From assembly GCF_003382275.1 (NCBI RefSeq), contig NZ_QTJX01000002.1, forward strand, positions 744,001 through 808,000: a stretch of DNA of 64,000 nucleotides, in the 5' to 3' direction. This document shows, one piece after another, positions 26,269 through 34,012 of the stretch (its first letter is position 1; every line of letters starts with the position of its first letter). This DNA is from Flagellimonas nanhaiensis (lineage in GTDB: Bacteria; Bacteroidota; Bacteroidia; Flavobacteriales; Flavobacteriaceae). The position numbers were made by a program, and so were the translations under genes. Below the pieces are notes generated by a model that did no database searches, was not told where the DNA came from, and saw only the letters and a list, made by a program, of their open reading frames with translations.

Positions 26269-27492
26269 ATGAAATGTAAGGCTTCATATTTATTTTATTT
26301 TCTTCTACTTACATTATTTGTAACCACTCCACTGTCTGCACAAACTAGCGAACAAAAAGCTTTAGAGGCCAAAAGGGCACGTTTACAGGAAGAGATCAAA
26401 GAAATTAATAGATTATTGTTTGCCGAACGGAAGGAAAAAGGGAATGTATTGGACCAAATGGAGGCTTTGGACCATAAGATCAATGTGCGTCAAGAGCTAA
26501 TCCGAGTCACCAATCAGCAATCGAATTTGCTTAACAGACAGATTAATGTCAATATCAGGAGTATTAGTAAGCTTCGTGAAGATCTTCGGATTCTAAAAGA
26601 GGATTATGCTAACCTGATTCGAAAAACATATCAAAACAAGTCACAGAACAATAGATTAATGTTTCTTCTTTCGGCCGACAATTTTTTTCAGGCGTTTAAG
26701 CGTTTGCAGTATATGCAGCAATATGCAAAACACCGAAAAAAGCAGGGAGAGGATATCGTCAAGAAAACCGATGAGTTGACACAATTGAATCAGCAATTAG
26801 TGGAACAACGAAAGGTCAAAGAGCAATTGTTGGCTGAGAACAAGAAAGTAAAGGAAGAGCTGTACAGTGAAATTGAATCGCAGAAGACCTTGTTGAGGAG
26901 TATTCGACAAAATGAGACCAAATACACCCAGGCTATTTCCAAAAAACAAAAGGAGGCCAGAAAAATTGATAGGGAAATTGAGCGGTTGATCAAAAGCGCT
27001 ATTGCAAGCACCAACAGAAAGGCAGGAAGGTCCGGAAGTGCCAAATTTGTGCTTACACCCGAGGCCAAAATGGTGGCAGACAACTTTTCGGCCAATAAGG
27101 GGCGCCTTATTTGGCCTGTGGAAAAAGGAATAAAAAGTCAGGGCTATGGGGTTTACAATGATAAATTATACCCTGGAATAAAGCACCGCAACAACGGTGT
27201 CACCATTACTACAGATGAAGGAAGCCAGGCCCGAGCAATTTTTGAGGGTGAGGTAATAGCAATTTTATCGGTACCAGGGGGAAACAAGGGCGTACAGATC
27301 AAGCATGGAAACTACATTAGCACGTACTACAACCTATCCAAGTTGTATGTAAAAAAAGGAGATAAGGTTGTTGTTAAAGAGGTCTTGGGCGACATTAATA
27401 CCAATCGGTTTGATGGAAGTACCAAACTGAAGTTTTACCTTTATAGAGATTCCAATCGTTTGAATCCTGAGGATTGGATTTATCAACTTTAG
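26269..27492 (+). CDS. EnvC-like murein hydrolase activator (degenerate M23 domain)
   Basis: This 407-residue protein has a signal peptide, a long coiled coil (about 25-255; repeated KRARLQEEIKEIN- and QNETKYTQAISKKQ-type heptads), and a C-terminal LytM/M23-like domain (about 280-407). The M23 zinc ligands are not intact: the HxxxD position reads HRNNGVT and the HxH position reads YYNLSKL. This resembles EnvC of E. coli, which activates amidases rather than cutting peptidoglycan itself. It acts in the periplasm in cell division or separation. Confidence 0.85.
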   Translation: MKCKASYLFYFLLLTLFVTTPLSAQTSEQKALEAKRARLQEEIKEINRLLFAERKEKGNVLDQMEALDHKINVRQELIRVTNQQSNLLNRQINVNIRSISKLREDLRILKEDYANLIRKTYQNKSQNNRLMFLLSADNFFQAFKRLQYMQQYAKHRKKQGEDIVKKTDELTQLNQQLVEQRKVKEQLLAENKKVKEELYSEIESQKTLLRSIRQNETKYTQAISKKQKEARKIDREIERLIKSAIASTNRKAGRSGSAKFVLTPEAKMVADNFSANKGRLIWPVEKGIKSQGYGVYNDKLYPGIKHRNNGVTITTDEGSQARAIFEGEVIAILSVPGGNKGVQIKHGNYISTYYNLSKLYVKKGDKVVVKEVLGDINTNRFDGSTKLKFYLYRDSNRLNPEDWIYQL

Positions 27493-27495
27493 CAC

Positions 27496-28332
27496 ATGAG
27501 AAAAATTACAGATTTACAAGGGACCTTTGAGTTGAACAACGGGGTCCAAATGCCCTATTTTGGCTTGGGAGTATATCTCTCAAAAGATGGCAACGAGGTA
27601 ATTAATGCAGTAAAGGATGCCTTGGACCATGGGTATCGCCACATCGATACTGCTGCTATCTACAACAACGAACAAGGGGTTGGAGCAGGAATCAGGGAGA
27701 GCAATGTGGACAGAAAGGACATTTTTCTGGTCAGTAAGGTCTGGAATACGGACCAAGGATATGACAGCACCTTAAAGGCATTTGAAGCAAGTCTGGAGCG
27801 CCTGGGCACCGATTACTTAGACCTTTATTTGATCCATTGGCCCAAAGGTGAGATCTCTAAAGAGACCTGGAAGGCGATGGAAAGACTGTATGCTGAGAAA
27901 AGAGTTCGGGCCATAGGGATCAGTAACTTTATGAAACATCATATAGAGGATTTGCTAACTACTGCAGAAATTGTTCCCATGGTCAATCAAATGGAATTTC
28001 ATCCGTATCTGGTGCAGCAAGATTTGGTTGAGTTCTGCCATAAAAAAGGAATCCAATATGAGGCTTGGTCACCCTTGATGCAAGGAAACGTATTTGATCT
28101 TGATGTTATGAAGCAATTGGCGGCCAAATACGGCAAAACCATTGCACAGCTAGTTCTTAGGTGGGATTTACAAAAAGGAGTGGTCACCATTCCCAAATCA
28201 TCTAAAAAAGAACGCATCATTTCCAACGCCGATCTTTTCGACTTTGAAATTAGCCAAGAGGATATGAATTTGTTGGACGGTCTGGATAGAGGGCAGCGTT
28301 TTGGGCCCGACCCGGATAATTTTGATTTTTAA
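27496..28332 (+). CDS. Aldo/keto reductase
   Basis: This 278-residue (alpha/beta)8 AKR has the GYRHIDTAAIYNNEQGVG motif with the catalytic Asp and Tyr, the LVSKVWNTDQG region with the Lys, LDLYLIHWP with the His, and the NADPH-binding TIPKSSKKERI near the C-terminus. It reduces aldehydes or ketones such as 2,5-diketogluconate-like substrates; the physiological substrate is unknown. Its last codons (CCGGATAATTTTGATTT) recur at 29534-29550. Confidence 0.92.
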   Translation: MRKITDLQGTFELNNGVQMPYFGLGVYLSKDGNEVINAVKDALDHGYRHIDTAAIYNNEQGVGAGIRESNVDRKDIFLVSKVWNTDQGYDSTLKAFEASLERLGTDYLDLYLIHWPKGEISKETWKAMERLYAEKRVRAIGISNFMKHHIEDLLTTAEIVPMVNQMEFHPYLVQQDLVEFCHKKGIQYEAWSPLMQGNVFDLDVMKQLAAKYGKTIAQLVLRWDLQKGVVTIPKSSKKERIISNADLFDFEISQEDMNLLDGLDRGQRFGPDPDNFDF

Positions 28333-28485
28333 CAGGCTACACCGTAAACACTTTCTACTGGGAAGATTTAGAAAACCCTAAAAATTTTAAGATAAACCCC
28401 ATCCGTCAACCCAAACTTGGCATTCATCAAGTTAAGGGTGAATAGGTAACGCTAAACACTGAAATTGTCTCTCAATAACATAAAA

Positions 28486-29364
28486 ATGAGAGATATGGAA
28501 AAAGTTTTAAAGTTTGGATGCGTGCTTATGATGGTTTCAACATTGGCTGTGACTTCTTGTAGTGGCTCCGATGACAGTGTTCCGGACAATCCTAATACAT
28601 GTACAAAAGAGACCTTTTATTTGGATAGTGATGGAGATGGTTTTGGTGACCCAAACAGCACAAAATCTGAATGTACCCAACCAAACGGGTATGTAAAAGA
28701 TAAGACCGATCCCGATGACGGTAATGCCTTGATCTTTCCTGGTTGTGAAGCAAAATATTTTGTAGATAATGATGAGGATGGCTTTGGAGATGCAAACGGA
28801 GCAACATCTTGTGTTCTTTTGGACGGCTATGTGGACAATGATGATGATTTGGACGATGGGAACGCCTCAATTACAACTTGTACCGAACCCATGTATTTTT
28901 TGGACAGTGACAATGATGGGTATGGAGACCCGTCTGTGCCTTCATGCACACAATTGGAGGGATATGTTATGGACAACAGCGATTGTAACGACCAAGAACA
29001 AAATATGAATCCAGGGATAATGCTCATATATGGGAGGGATTTTGATGAGGATGGATTTCCAGGAGATGTGGATACCGTCGAAGTTAATGCGTGCGATATA
29101 GAATCCGTTCCCAATGGCTATTATTTGATTTGGGAAAATTTGGATTGTGATGACCAAGATTCATACTTTGGAGGGGTTCAGTTTTTAATGGGGAAGGATG
29201 CCGATGGAGATGGCTATGCTGATCAAACAACTGTCCTATACGTCAGTGAGTGTGATTTTCAATACTATTACAACGACCTTCAATATGTAGAGGTTGATTA
29301 TAATAACCCCATTTTCGATTGTAATGATAACGATGCGGAAGTTTATCCTGGCAGCGGTTGTTGA
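28486..29364 (+). CDS. Lipoprotein with repeated DxDxDG metal-binding motifs (MopE-like)
   Basis: This 292-residue exported lipoprotein has the lipobox LAVTSC, a Ser/Asp-rich spacer and at least five units built on D-x-D-x-DG-x-GD (YLDSDGDGFGDPN, YFVDNDEDGFGDAN, YFLDSDNDGYGDPS, GRDFDEDGFPGD, GKDADGDGYADQ). It ends in FDCNDNDAEVYPGSGC. The pattern is that of MopE/thrombospondin-type-3-like calcium-binding repeats, each with flanking Cys residues. It is probably surface-exposed. Starts at 28495 (ATG) or 28465 (TTG) are possible. It is probably an accessory gene, inserted after the aldo/keto reductase. Confidence 0.75.
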   Translation: MRDMEKVLKFGCVLMMVSTLAVTSCSGSDDSVPDNPNTCTKETFYLDSDGDGFGDPNSTKSECTQPNGYVKDKTDPDDGNALIFPGCEAKYFVDNDEDGFGDANGATSCVLLDGYVDNDDDLDDGNASITTCTEPMYFLDSDNDGYGDPSVPSCTQLEGYVMDNSDCNDQEQNMNPGIMLIYGRDFDEDGFPGDVDTVEVNACDIESVPNGYYLIWENLDCDDQDSYFGGVQFLMGKDADGDGYADQTTVLYVSECDFQYYYNDLQYVEVDYNNPIFDCNDNDAEVYPGSGC

Positions 29365-29384
29365 TTTGTTCCTAAAATGACTAT

Positions 29385-29411
29385 GGTTAAGGGCCTTTTT
29401 GGTCCTTAACC
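29385..29411. terminator. Hairpin after the MopE-like gene
   Basis: GGTTAAGGGCC/GGTCCTTAACC forms an 11-bp stem with one G:U pair and a TTTTT loop, 20 bp after the stop codon. No T tract follows on either strand, so it is either a weak terminator or an mRNA-end structure. Confidence 0.4.
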
Positions 29412-29423
29412 CATATTATATTG

Positions 29424-29525
29424 TTATTGTGCCAGAAAAAGAGCCTTCAATTCTGTAGCATCCGAAGGTTTCATTTTTCCGGCCAATACCAAACTCAACT
29501 GTTTTCTTCGCAAGGCCGCTGCAAA
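29424..29525 (-). pseudogene. Remnant: C-terminal 33 codons of an acyl-CoA thioesterase (allelic copy 1)
   Basis: Read on the minus strand this stretch encodes FAAALRRKQLSLVLAGK, then MKPSDATELKALFLAQ and a stop. The intact thioesterase at 31286 ends FAAALRRKQLSLVLAGK, MKPSDASELKALFMG. The DNA differs at several third-codon positions and at the last residues, so it looks like the end of a different allele rather than a fresh duplicate. It has no start and no upstream body. Confidence 0.85.
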
Positions 29526-29533
29526 CCCCCAAT

Positions 29534-29550
29534 CCGGATAATTTTGATTT
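29534..29550 (+). repeat. Remnant of the aldo/keto reductase 3' end
   Basis: CCGGATAATTTTGATTT is identical over 17 bp to 28312-28328 (the last codons, PDNFDF) and is followed by cTgACA where the gene has tTAACA. It immediately follows the thioesterase remnant, in the order expected for a junction between two tandem copies of the locus. Confidence 0.7.
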
Positions 29551-29620
29551 CTGACATTACCTAACATTTATTTAATATTAAAGGATGCCACCAAATGAAA
29601 CCGAGGGTATCTATTGAAGC

Positions 29621-30352
29621 ATGAATAGAACTGTTTTTACTTTTTTCTTGGGCTTGCTCCTAATTTCTTGCGAGCTCACCTATGAAGATAATAGGCGTCT
29701 CTTGCTGAGAGGCAATATCAACGATCCAGAGGAAAGTACCATGCCCGATCTACCCGTTGAGGTTTATGCTTCAGGACATTTCATTACTCCTTTGTTCTTT
29801 TTCCCTTTTGTAAATGGAACAAAAGAAGATGTGGACCTAATTGGGGCTTCTAAATTGTATCCAGACGGCACATATAAAATAGTGACAATTTCCCCAGAAA
29901 ATGAGAGCAATATTTTGGTGATCGTCAACAGGCAAGGAAATGAAGATTATAAGAATGACTGGCCCTCTCTTTTTATTAGTGGAGCAAACTATCTTCCTTT
30001 GGAAGATTCCACCTATGATTTACCACAGGTTGAATTGGACAAAATAATACAGACAAAGCTCACCATCACAAGGCAAACAAACTTAACGGACACCTTATAT
30101 TTTAATATCAACTACAATTCATCCTATAAAGAACTGGATTTAGGGGAGGCAAAGGGCCTTTACCATCCTTTGCCAGAGTATTCATCCACTATACTGGATC
30201 CAGATGAAGATGAGGCGGTGATCACTTTCAAGAACATTAAAAGTGGAACAGTACGGGCATCATATCAATTGGTGAACAAAGGAATTGTAGATGAAAAGAT
30301 TTTTGAAATGGAGTTTGACCAAGAGCAAAATGGCTATGAATTCAAGTTTTAG
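29621..30352 (+). CDS. Lipoprotein of unknown function
   Basis: This 243-residue protein has a signal peptide and lipobox (TFFLGLLLISC, Cys17). The body looks beta-rich (DLPVEVYASGHFITPLFFFPFVN; LTDTLYFNINYNSSYKELDL). I do not recognise a family. It overlaps the following beta-barrel-like gene by 23 bp, so the pair is translationally coupled and may form an outer-membrane protein plus lipoprotein unit. The position between remnants of the flanking genes marks it as accessory. Confidence 0.7.
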   Translation: MNRTVFTFFLGLLLISCELTYEDNRRLLLRGNINDPEESTMPDLPVEVYASGHFITPLFFFPFVNGTKEDVDLIGASKLYPDGTYKIVTISPENESNILVIVNRQGNEDYKNDWPSLFISGANYLPLEDSTYDLPQVELDKIIQTKLTITRQTNLTDTLYFNINYNSSYKELDLGEAKGLYHPLPEYSSTILDPDEDEAVITFKNIKSGTVRASYQLVNKGIVDEKIFEMEFDQEQNGYEFKF

Positions 30353-30947
30353 AAATTGGTTTTGGCCATTACTGTGTTTTTGTTCCATGTTGGTTCGTGG
30401 GCAGAAAGAAAAACCAGTGTTTGATGACGATATACTTGGGGAAATAGGAGTTTCTTATGTGCTTCCACAGGCCTGGGGCGATAATTTTGTTTCTAAGGGG
30501 TACGATCTCAAGAATGGATTGAATGTGGAAGGCCTTGTTTTGATCACCAAAAAATGGCAAGTAGGGGCACAATATGGCTATTTTAAGGGGAATGTCACAA
30601 ATATTGATGCTGTTGGGGCAATTCTTAGTAGTAGGATAACACATATACACGCCGTTGGGGGGTATTCAATTTTGGGAACTACCAAATTTGGAATAAGGAC
30701 AGGATTGGGTATTGGATACGCCAAATACAATCACAAGCAGAGCACCACTAAACTTATGGATGACGGTTTTTCCATTGCCACGAACGTTTCGTTCTCTTAT
30801 AGACTGGGAAATTCAATGGGAATTTATGCCAAATTGGACCACTATTGGGATTTTTTGAGCATAGATACGGCCCCAGAGCTTACTGATTATTTTAGAAGAA
30901 CACAGATTTTTGCCCTCTCAATTGGGATAAAATTCTACGTTTTTTAA
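30330..30947 (+). CDS. Outer-membrane beta-barrel-like protein of unknown function
   Basis: This 205-residue protein has a signal peptide (NWFWPLLCFCSMLVRGQ) and alternating strands typical of small outer-membrane barrels (GEIGVSYVLPQAWGDNF; WQVGAQYGYFKGNV; FGIRTGLGIGYAKYN; FALSIGIKFYVF). It ends in an aromatic residue. ATG 30330 or 30336 is preferred over 30291, which lies well inside the preceding gene. Its stop codon overlaps the stop of the thioesterase remnant on the other strand. It is coupled to the upstream lipoprotein. Confidence 0.7.
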   Translation: MAMNSSFRNWFWPLLCFCSMLVRGQKEKPVFDDDILGEIGVSYVLPQAWGDNFVSKGYDLKNGLNVEGLVLITKKWQVGAQYGYFKGNVTNIDAVGAILSSRITHIHAVGGYSILGTTKFGIRTGLGIGYAKYNHKQSTTKLMDDGFSIATNVSFSYRLGNSMGIYAKLDHYWDFLSIDTAPELTDYFRRTQIFALSIGIKFYVF

Positions 30948-31007
30948 TCGCCTACGAACAAAGTCCTCAATTCTGAAGCGTCCGAAGGCTTCATTTTTCG
31001 GGCCAAT
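30944..31007 (-). pseudogene. Remnant: C-terminal ~19 codons of an acyl-CoA thioesterase (allelic copy 2)
   Basis: The minus strand reads ARKMKPSDASELRTLFVGD then stop, against AGKMKPSDASELKALFMG in the intact gene. Similarity ends at a CCAATTAGTG repeat near 31003-31017. It differs from remnant 1 in sequence and in its terminal residues, so it is a third allele of the gene end. Confidence 0.8.
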
Positions 31008-31033
31008 TAGTGAAATTCTTATTGAGTGAGCTT

Positions 31034-31131
31034 GTCATTCCGAACCCTGTCCTGAATGAAATGAAGGAGCTGAGAGGAATCTCTCGATCATAAGATTTCT
31101 CGTCGCTCGTATCTCGCTCTGTCGAAATGAC
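31034..31131. repeat. REP-like palindromic element (GTCATTCCGA ... TCGAAATGAC)
   Basis: The terminal inverted repeats are GTCATTCCGA and TCGAAATGAC (one mismatch), with internal GAGAGGAATCTCTCGAT and ATTTCTCGTCGCTCGTATCTCGC blocks. It belongs to the same general class as the elements at 16611 and 19585, and lies between the thioesterase remnant and the intact gene. Confidence 0.65.
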
Positions 31132-31132
31132 G

Positions 31133-31258
31133 AAGACATTGGTGCCAATTAGTGAAATTTGTGTCCAACCCCTAAACCCGCAACTTTTTCATTTAGGGTA
31201 AGGTTGGAAAAGGCAAAGACATTCGTGTCAATTAGTGGAATTCGTGTCAAAACCCCTA
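31133..31258. repeat. Two ~43-bp direct repeats (AAGACATT...AATTAGTG...CCCCTAA)
   Basis: The units at 31133-31174 and 31216-31258 share AAGACATT-x-GTG-x-CAATTAGTG-x-AATT-x-GTGTC and end CCCCTAA. A partial third copy (CCAATTAGTGAAATT) sits at 31003-31017. The period between the full units is about 83 bp. No protein is encoded; the spacer 30947-31286 holds only this, the REP element and the remnant. Confidence 0.7.
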
Positions 31259-31285
31259 AGGGATTTTCAAAAAATTAAACAGGAA

Positions 31286-31798
31286 TCAACCCATAAACAA
31301 GGCCTTCAATTCTGATGCATCCGAAGGCTTCATTTTTCCAGCCAATACCAAGCTCAGCTGTTTTCTGCGCAAAGCTGCTGCAAACCGCTCCTTTTCAAGT
31401 TCGGTTTCCGGCTCCAAGGGAGGTACTTCGGTAGGCTTTCCAGTATCATCAACCGCTACAAAAGTGTAAATGGCCTCATTGGCCTTGGAACGTTCCCCTG
31501 TGAACCGGTCTTCGATCCAAACATCGATAAAGATTTCCATGGATGTTTTAAAAGCCCGAGAAACAGAAGCCTCTACAGTTACCACACTTCCTAAAGGAAC
31601 CGCCCTGTTAAAGGCCACATGGTTCACAGAAGCTGTTACGGTAATCCTTCTGCTGTGTCTTCTGGCCGAAATACTGGCCGCCCTATCCATTCTGGCCAAA
31701 AGTTCCCCACCAAAGAGGTTGTTCAATGGATTGGTCTCGCTGGGAAGAACCAAATCGGTCATTATAGTTCTGGATTCACTAGGAGTCTTAGCGCGCAT
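31286..31798 (-). CDS. Acyl-CoA thioesterase (hotdog fold)
   Basis: This 170-residue hotdog thioesterase of the BFIT/YciA-like group has the N-terminal LPSETNPLNNLFGGELLARMDRAA (read in parts; the helix with the catalytic Asp) and VNHVAFNRAVPLGSVVTVEA. It hydrolyses acyl-CoA to free acid and CoA. The start at 31798 (MRAKTPSESRTIM) is preferred to 31831. Two decayed copies of its 3' end lie downstream at 29424 and 30944. Confidence 0.92.
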   Translation of the reverse strand: MRAKTPSESRTIMTDLVLPSETNPLNNLFGGELLARMDRAASISARRHSRRITVTASVNHVAFNRAVPLGSVVTVEASVSRAFKTSMEIFIDVWIEDRFTGERSKANEAIYTFVAVDDTGKPTEVPPLEPETELEKERFAAALRRKQLSLVLAGKMKPSDASELKALFMG

Positions 31799-31855
31799 AG
31801 CTATAAATTTTGCGCAAAGATATTGAAGCAAAAAATGGTTTTAAAGAAAAGGAAG

Positions 31856-32800
31856 TTATTTCTCAGATAACAACCAAGCATCAGCAGATTCAGTCGCTTT
31901 AACCTTTTTTAGAAAGACCAAAGCCTCTTTTGGATCCTCAAAACTGTCAAAGGCAACTTGATGGAGGCCATATTTGTTTGTACCAAGATAAAAGGCACTA
32001 TACCCTTTCTTACGAAGTTGGGCCACCTTTTTTTCGGCATTGGCCTCAATTCGGAAAGCACCTGCGATTACATGGTGTTTTCCAAGTTGTTTTTTGGTGA
32101 CATTGAGATTGATGGCTGGAAGCTCCAAAGGCGCACTTTCAAAGAAAGTAGCTTCCTGAATCAAACGTGAAACCTCTTCCTGGGCATCTTTTTGAACGGC
32201 CACTTGTTTTTTCTGAAGGTCTCCATAAGTTCTATAAGAAGTAATCCCAATAGAAACCGCCAATAATAGGACGGCAGCATACTTTAACCAAGGACGAAAC
32301 GAGGATTGTTCCCGTTTTTCGGGAGTAATGATGAATGGAATTCGCTCTTCCATCTCCTCAACCTCTTCTTTCAGAACTTCTCGCTGAACCGGAGTCGCCG
32401 AAAAAGTGGAGAGTCCAAAGGAAGAGGTCAGATAGTTGACCTTGTTCTCAGGTTGAAATTGGATTTTGTTCTCCTTGTTCTTCCAAAGTTTCCCAATGTT
32501 GAAAAGCTCAATACTTTCACCATCCCACATTCTTTTTTTCCAAGTTTCAGAAACTTGCTCTACTTCCGATAACAATTCCTCATAAGCCAGATTCTTTTCC
32601 TTGGCAATATGCGAAACCAACAACCCATCATTCTTGGATAATTGGGCATTAAAGGAAATGGTTTTGGAAGGTGGAATCAAAGTATTGGTCACGGTATCGA
32701 TTTCTGCCGACTTCCCATGTGCCAAAAAAGCCCCAAATCCTGGGACAACCACACAGTTATAATCGTAAAGCAGTTTTTCTATGTAGAAATCGATACGCAT
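31856..32800 (-). CDS. SPOR domain protein with N-terminal HU/CCDC81-like domain
   Basis: This 314-residue single-pass protein begins MRIDFYIEKLLYDYNCVVVPGFGAFL, matching the HU-like (CCDC81-type prokaryotic) domain. A membrane helix follows at about 190-208 (YAAVLLLAVSIGITSY), then a C-terminal SPOR domain (about 240-314; HHVIAGAFRIEANAEKKVAQLRKKG, in pieces). SPOR domains bind denuded glycan at the septum, so a role in cell division or the envelope is likely. A much longer N-terminal extension in frame is rejected because the family motif starts at 32800. Confidence 0.85.
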   Translation of the reverse strand: MRIDFYIEKLLYDYNCVVVPGFGAFLAHGKSAEIDTVTNTLIPPSKTISFNAQLSKNDGLLVSHIAKEKNLAYEELLSEVEQVSETWKKRMWDGESIELFNIGKLWKNKENKIQFQPENKVNYLTSSFGLSTFSATPVQREVLKEEVEEMEERIPFIITPEKREQSSFRPWLKYAAVLLLAVSIGITSYRTYGDLQKKQVAVQKDAQEEVSRLIQEATFFESAPLELPAINLNVTKKQLGKHHVIAGAFRIEANAEKKVAQLRKKGYSAFYLGTNKYGLHQVAFDSFEDPKEALVFLKKVKATESADAWLLSEK

Positions 32801-32905
32801 AGCCACAAATATTGTAAAAAAAGCAAGAGAACAAAATATGCGACATAACTTTTTATTAACATTTGAAAATCTGTATTTTGTGAACAACTTTGAGTCCCAA
32901 ATCAA

Positions 32906-34012
32906 ATGACTGAAACTGAAATTATTGCAGCACTTCGGCTGCAAGCCATTCCAAATATTGGAGATGTTACTGCTAAAAAATTAATCGCCCATTGTGGTAG
33001 TCCAACGGCAGTTTTTACGGATAAAATCCACCACCTTCTAAAAATCGATGGAATTGGAAAGTTCACTTTAAAAAATCTTCATGACCCGGTTTATCTTGAT
33101 GAAGCTGAAAGGGAATACGTCAATGTTCTCAAGAAATCAACCCGGATTTCTTATTTCATGGATGAAGATTACCCCTCCTATCTAAAACATTGTATTGATG
33201 GGCCTATTTTACTTTTTCAGAAGGGAAACATCAACCTCAAGCAAAAGAAAATAATCAGCGTGGTGGGTACTCGGAACATTACGAGTTACGGTTCTGCGTT
33301 CTGCGAAGCATTTATTGAGGAAATCTCTCCTATGGACCCTATAATTGTAAGTGGTCTTGCCTACGGGGTTGACATTGCCATTCAAAAAGCCGCGATGGAA
33401 AAAGGACTACAGACCATAGCATGTTTGGCGCATGGTCTTGACCAGGTGTACCCCAAAGCACATAAAAAATATGCCCAACAAATGGAGGAAAACGGTGGAT
33501 GTATTACAGAATTTTGGAGCGGGAGCAATCCAGACAGGGAAAATTTTTTAAAACGCAACCGAATCATAGCTGGAATAAGCGAAGCTACCGTGGTAATTGA
33601 ATCTGCTGAAAAAGGGGGGAGTTTGGTAACCGCTGACCTTGCCAATAGCTATAACAGGGACGTGTTTGCGGTACCCGGGAGAAATACAGACAAGTTCAGT
33701 AAGGGTTGCAATGATCTGATTCGACAACAAAAGGCCCATTTGTTGACCTCGGCGGCCGAGTTGGTTTATCTATTAGGATGGGAAATTGAGGAAAAACCAG
33801 ATCCAACTCCCGTTCAAAAACAACTGTTTGTGCAATTGGATGATATAGAGCAACAGATATACTCCTATCTGCAATTAAACGGAAAGCAGTCTCTTGACAC
33901 TATTGCTTTGGAATGTAAACTTCCTGTATATAAAATTTCCTCGGTCCTTTTGAATATGGAAATGAAAGGAGTGATGCGCCCATTGCCCGGCAAATTGTTT
34001 GAAGTGGTTTAG
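32906..34012 (+). CDS. dprA: DNA-processing protein DprA
   Basis: This 368-residue protein has an N-terminal helical (HhH-like) domain (AIPNIGDVTAKKLIAHCGS), the Rossmann DprA core with VVGTRNITSYG, SGLAYGVDIAIQKAAM and the FLKRNRIIAGIS motif, and a C-terminal winged-helix domain. DprA loads RecA on incoming single-stranded DNA during natural transformation. It is divergent from the SPOR gene and overlaps the trpS end by 4 bp. Confidence 0.95.
   Translation: MTETEIIAALRLQAIPNIGDVTAKKLIAHCGSPTAVFTDKIHHLLKIDGIGKFTLKNLHDPVYLDEAEREYVNVLKKSTRISYFMDEDYPSYLKHCIDGPILLFQKGNINLKQKKIISVVGTRNITSYGSAFCEAFIEEISPMDPIIVSGLAYGVDIAIQKAAMEKGLQTIACLAHGLDQVYPKAHKKYAQQMEENGGCITEFWSGSNPDRENFLKRNRIIAGISEATVVIESAEKGGSLVTADLANSYNRDVFAVPGRNTDKFSKGCNDLIRQQKAHLLTSAAELVYLLGWEIEEKPDPTPVQKQLFVQLDDIEQQIYSYLQLNGKQSLDTIALECKLPVYKISSVLLNMEMKGVMRPLPGKLFEVV

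Noticed and set aside
28600-29360. Repeated GATGGnnnTGG-type DNA as a repeat array or CRISPR
   Set aside because: The repetition is explained by codons for the DxDxDG protein motifs; spacing is irregular and no spacers exist.
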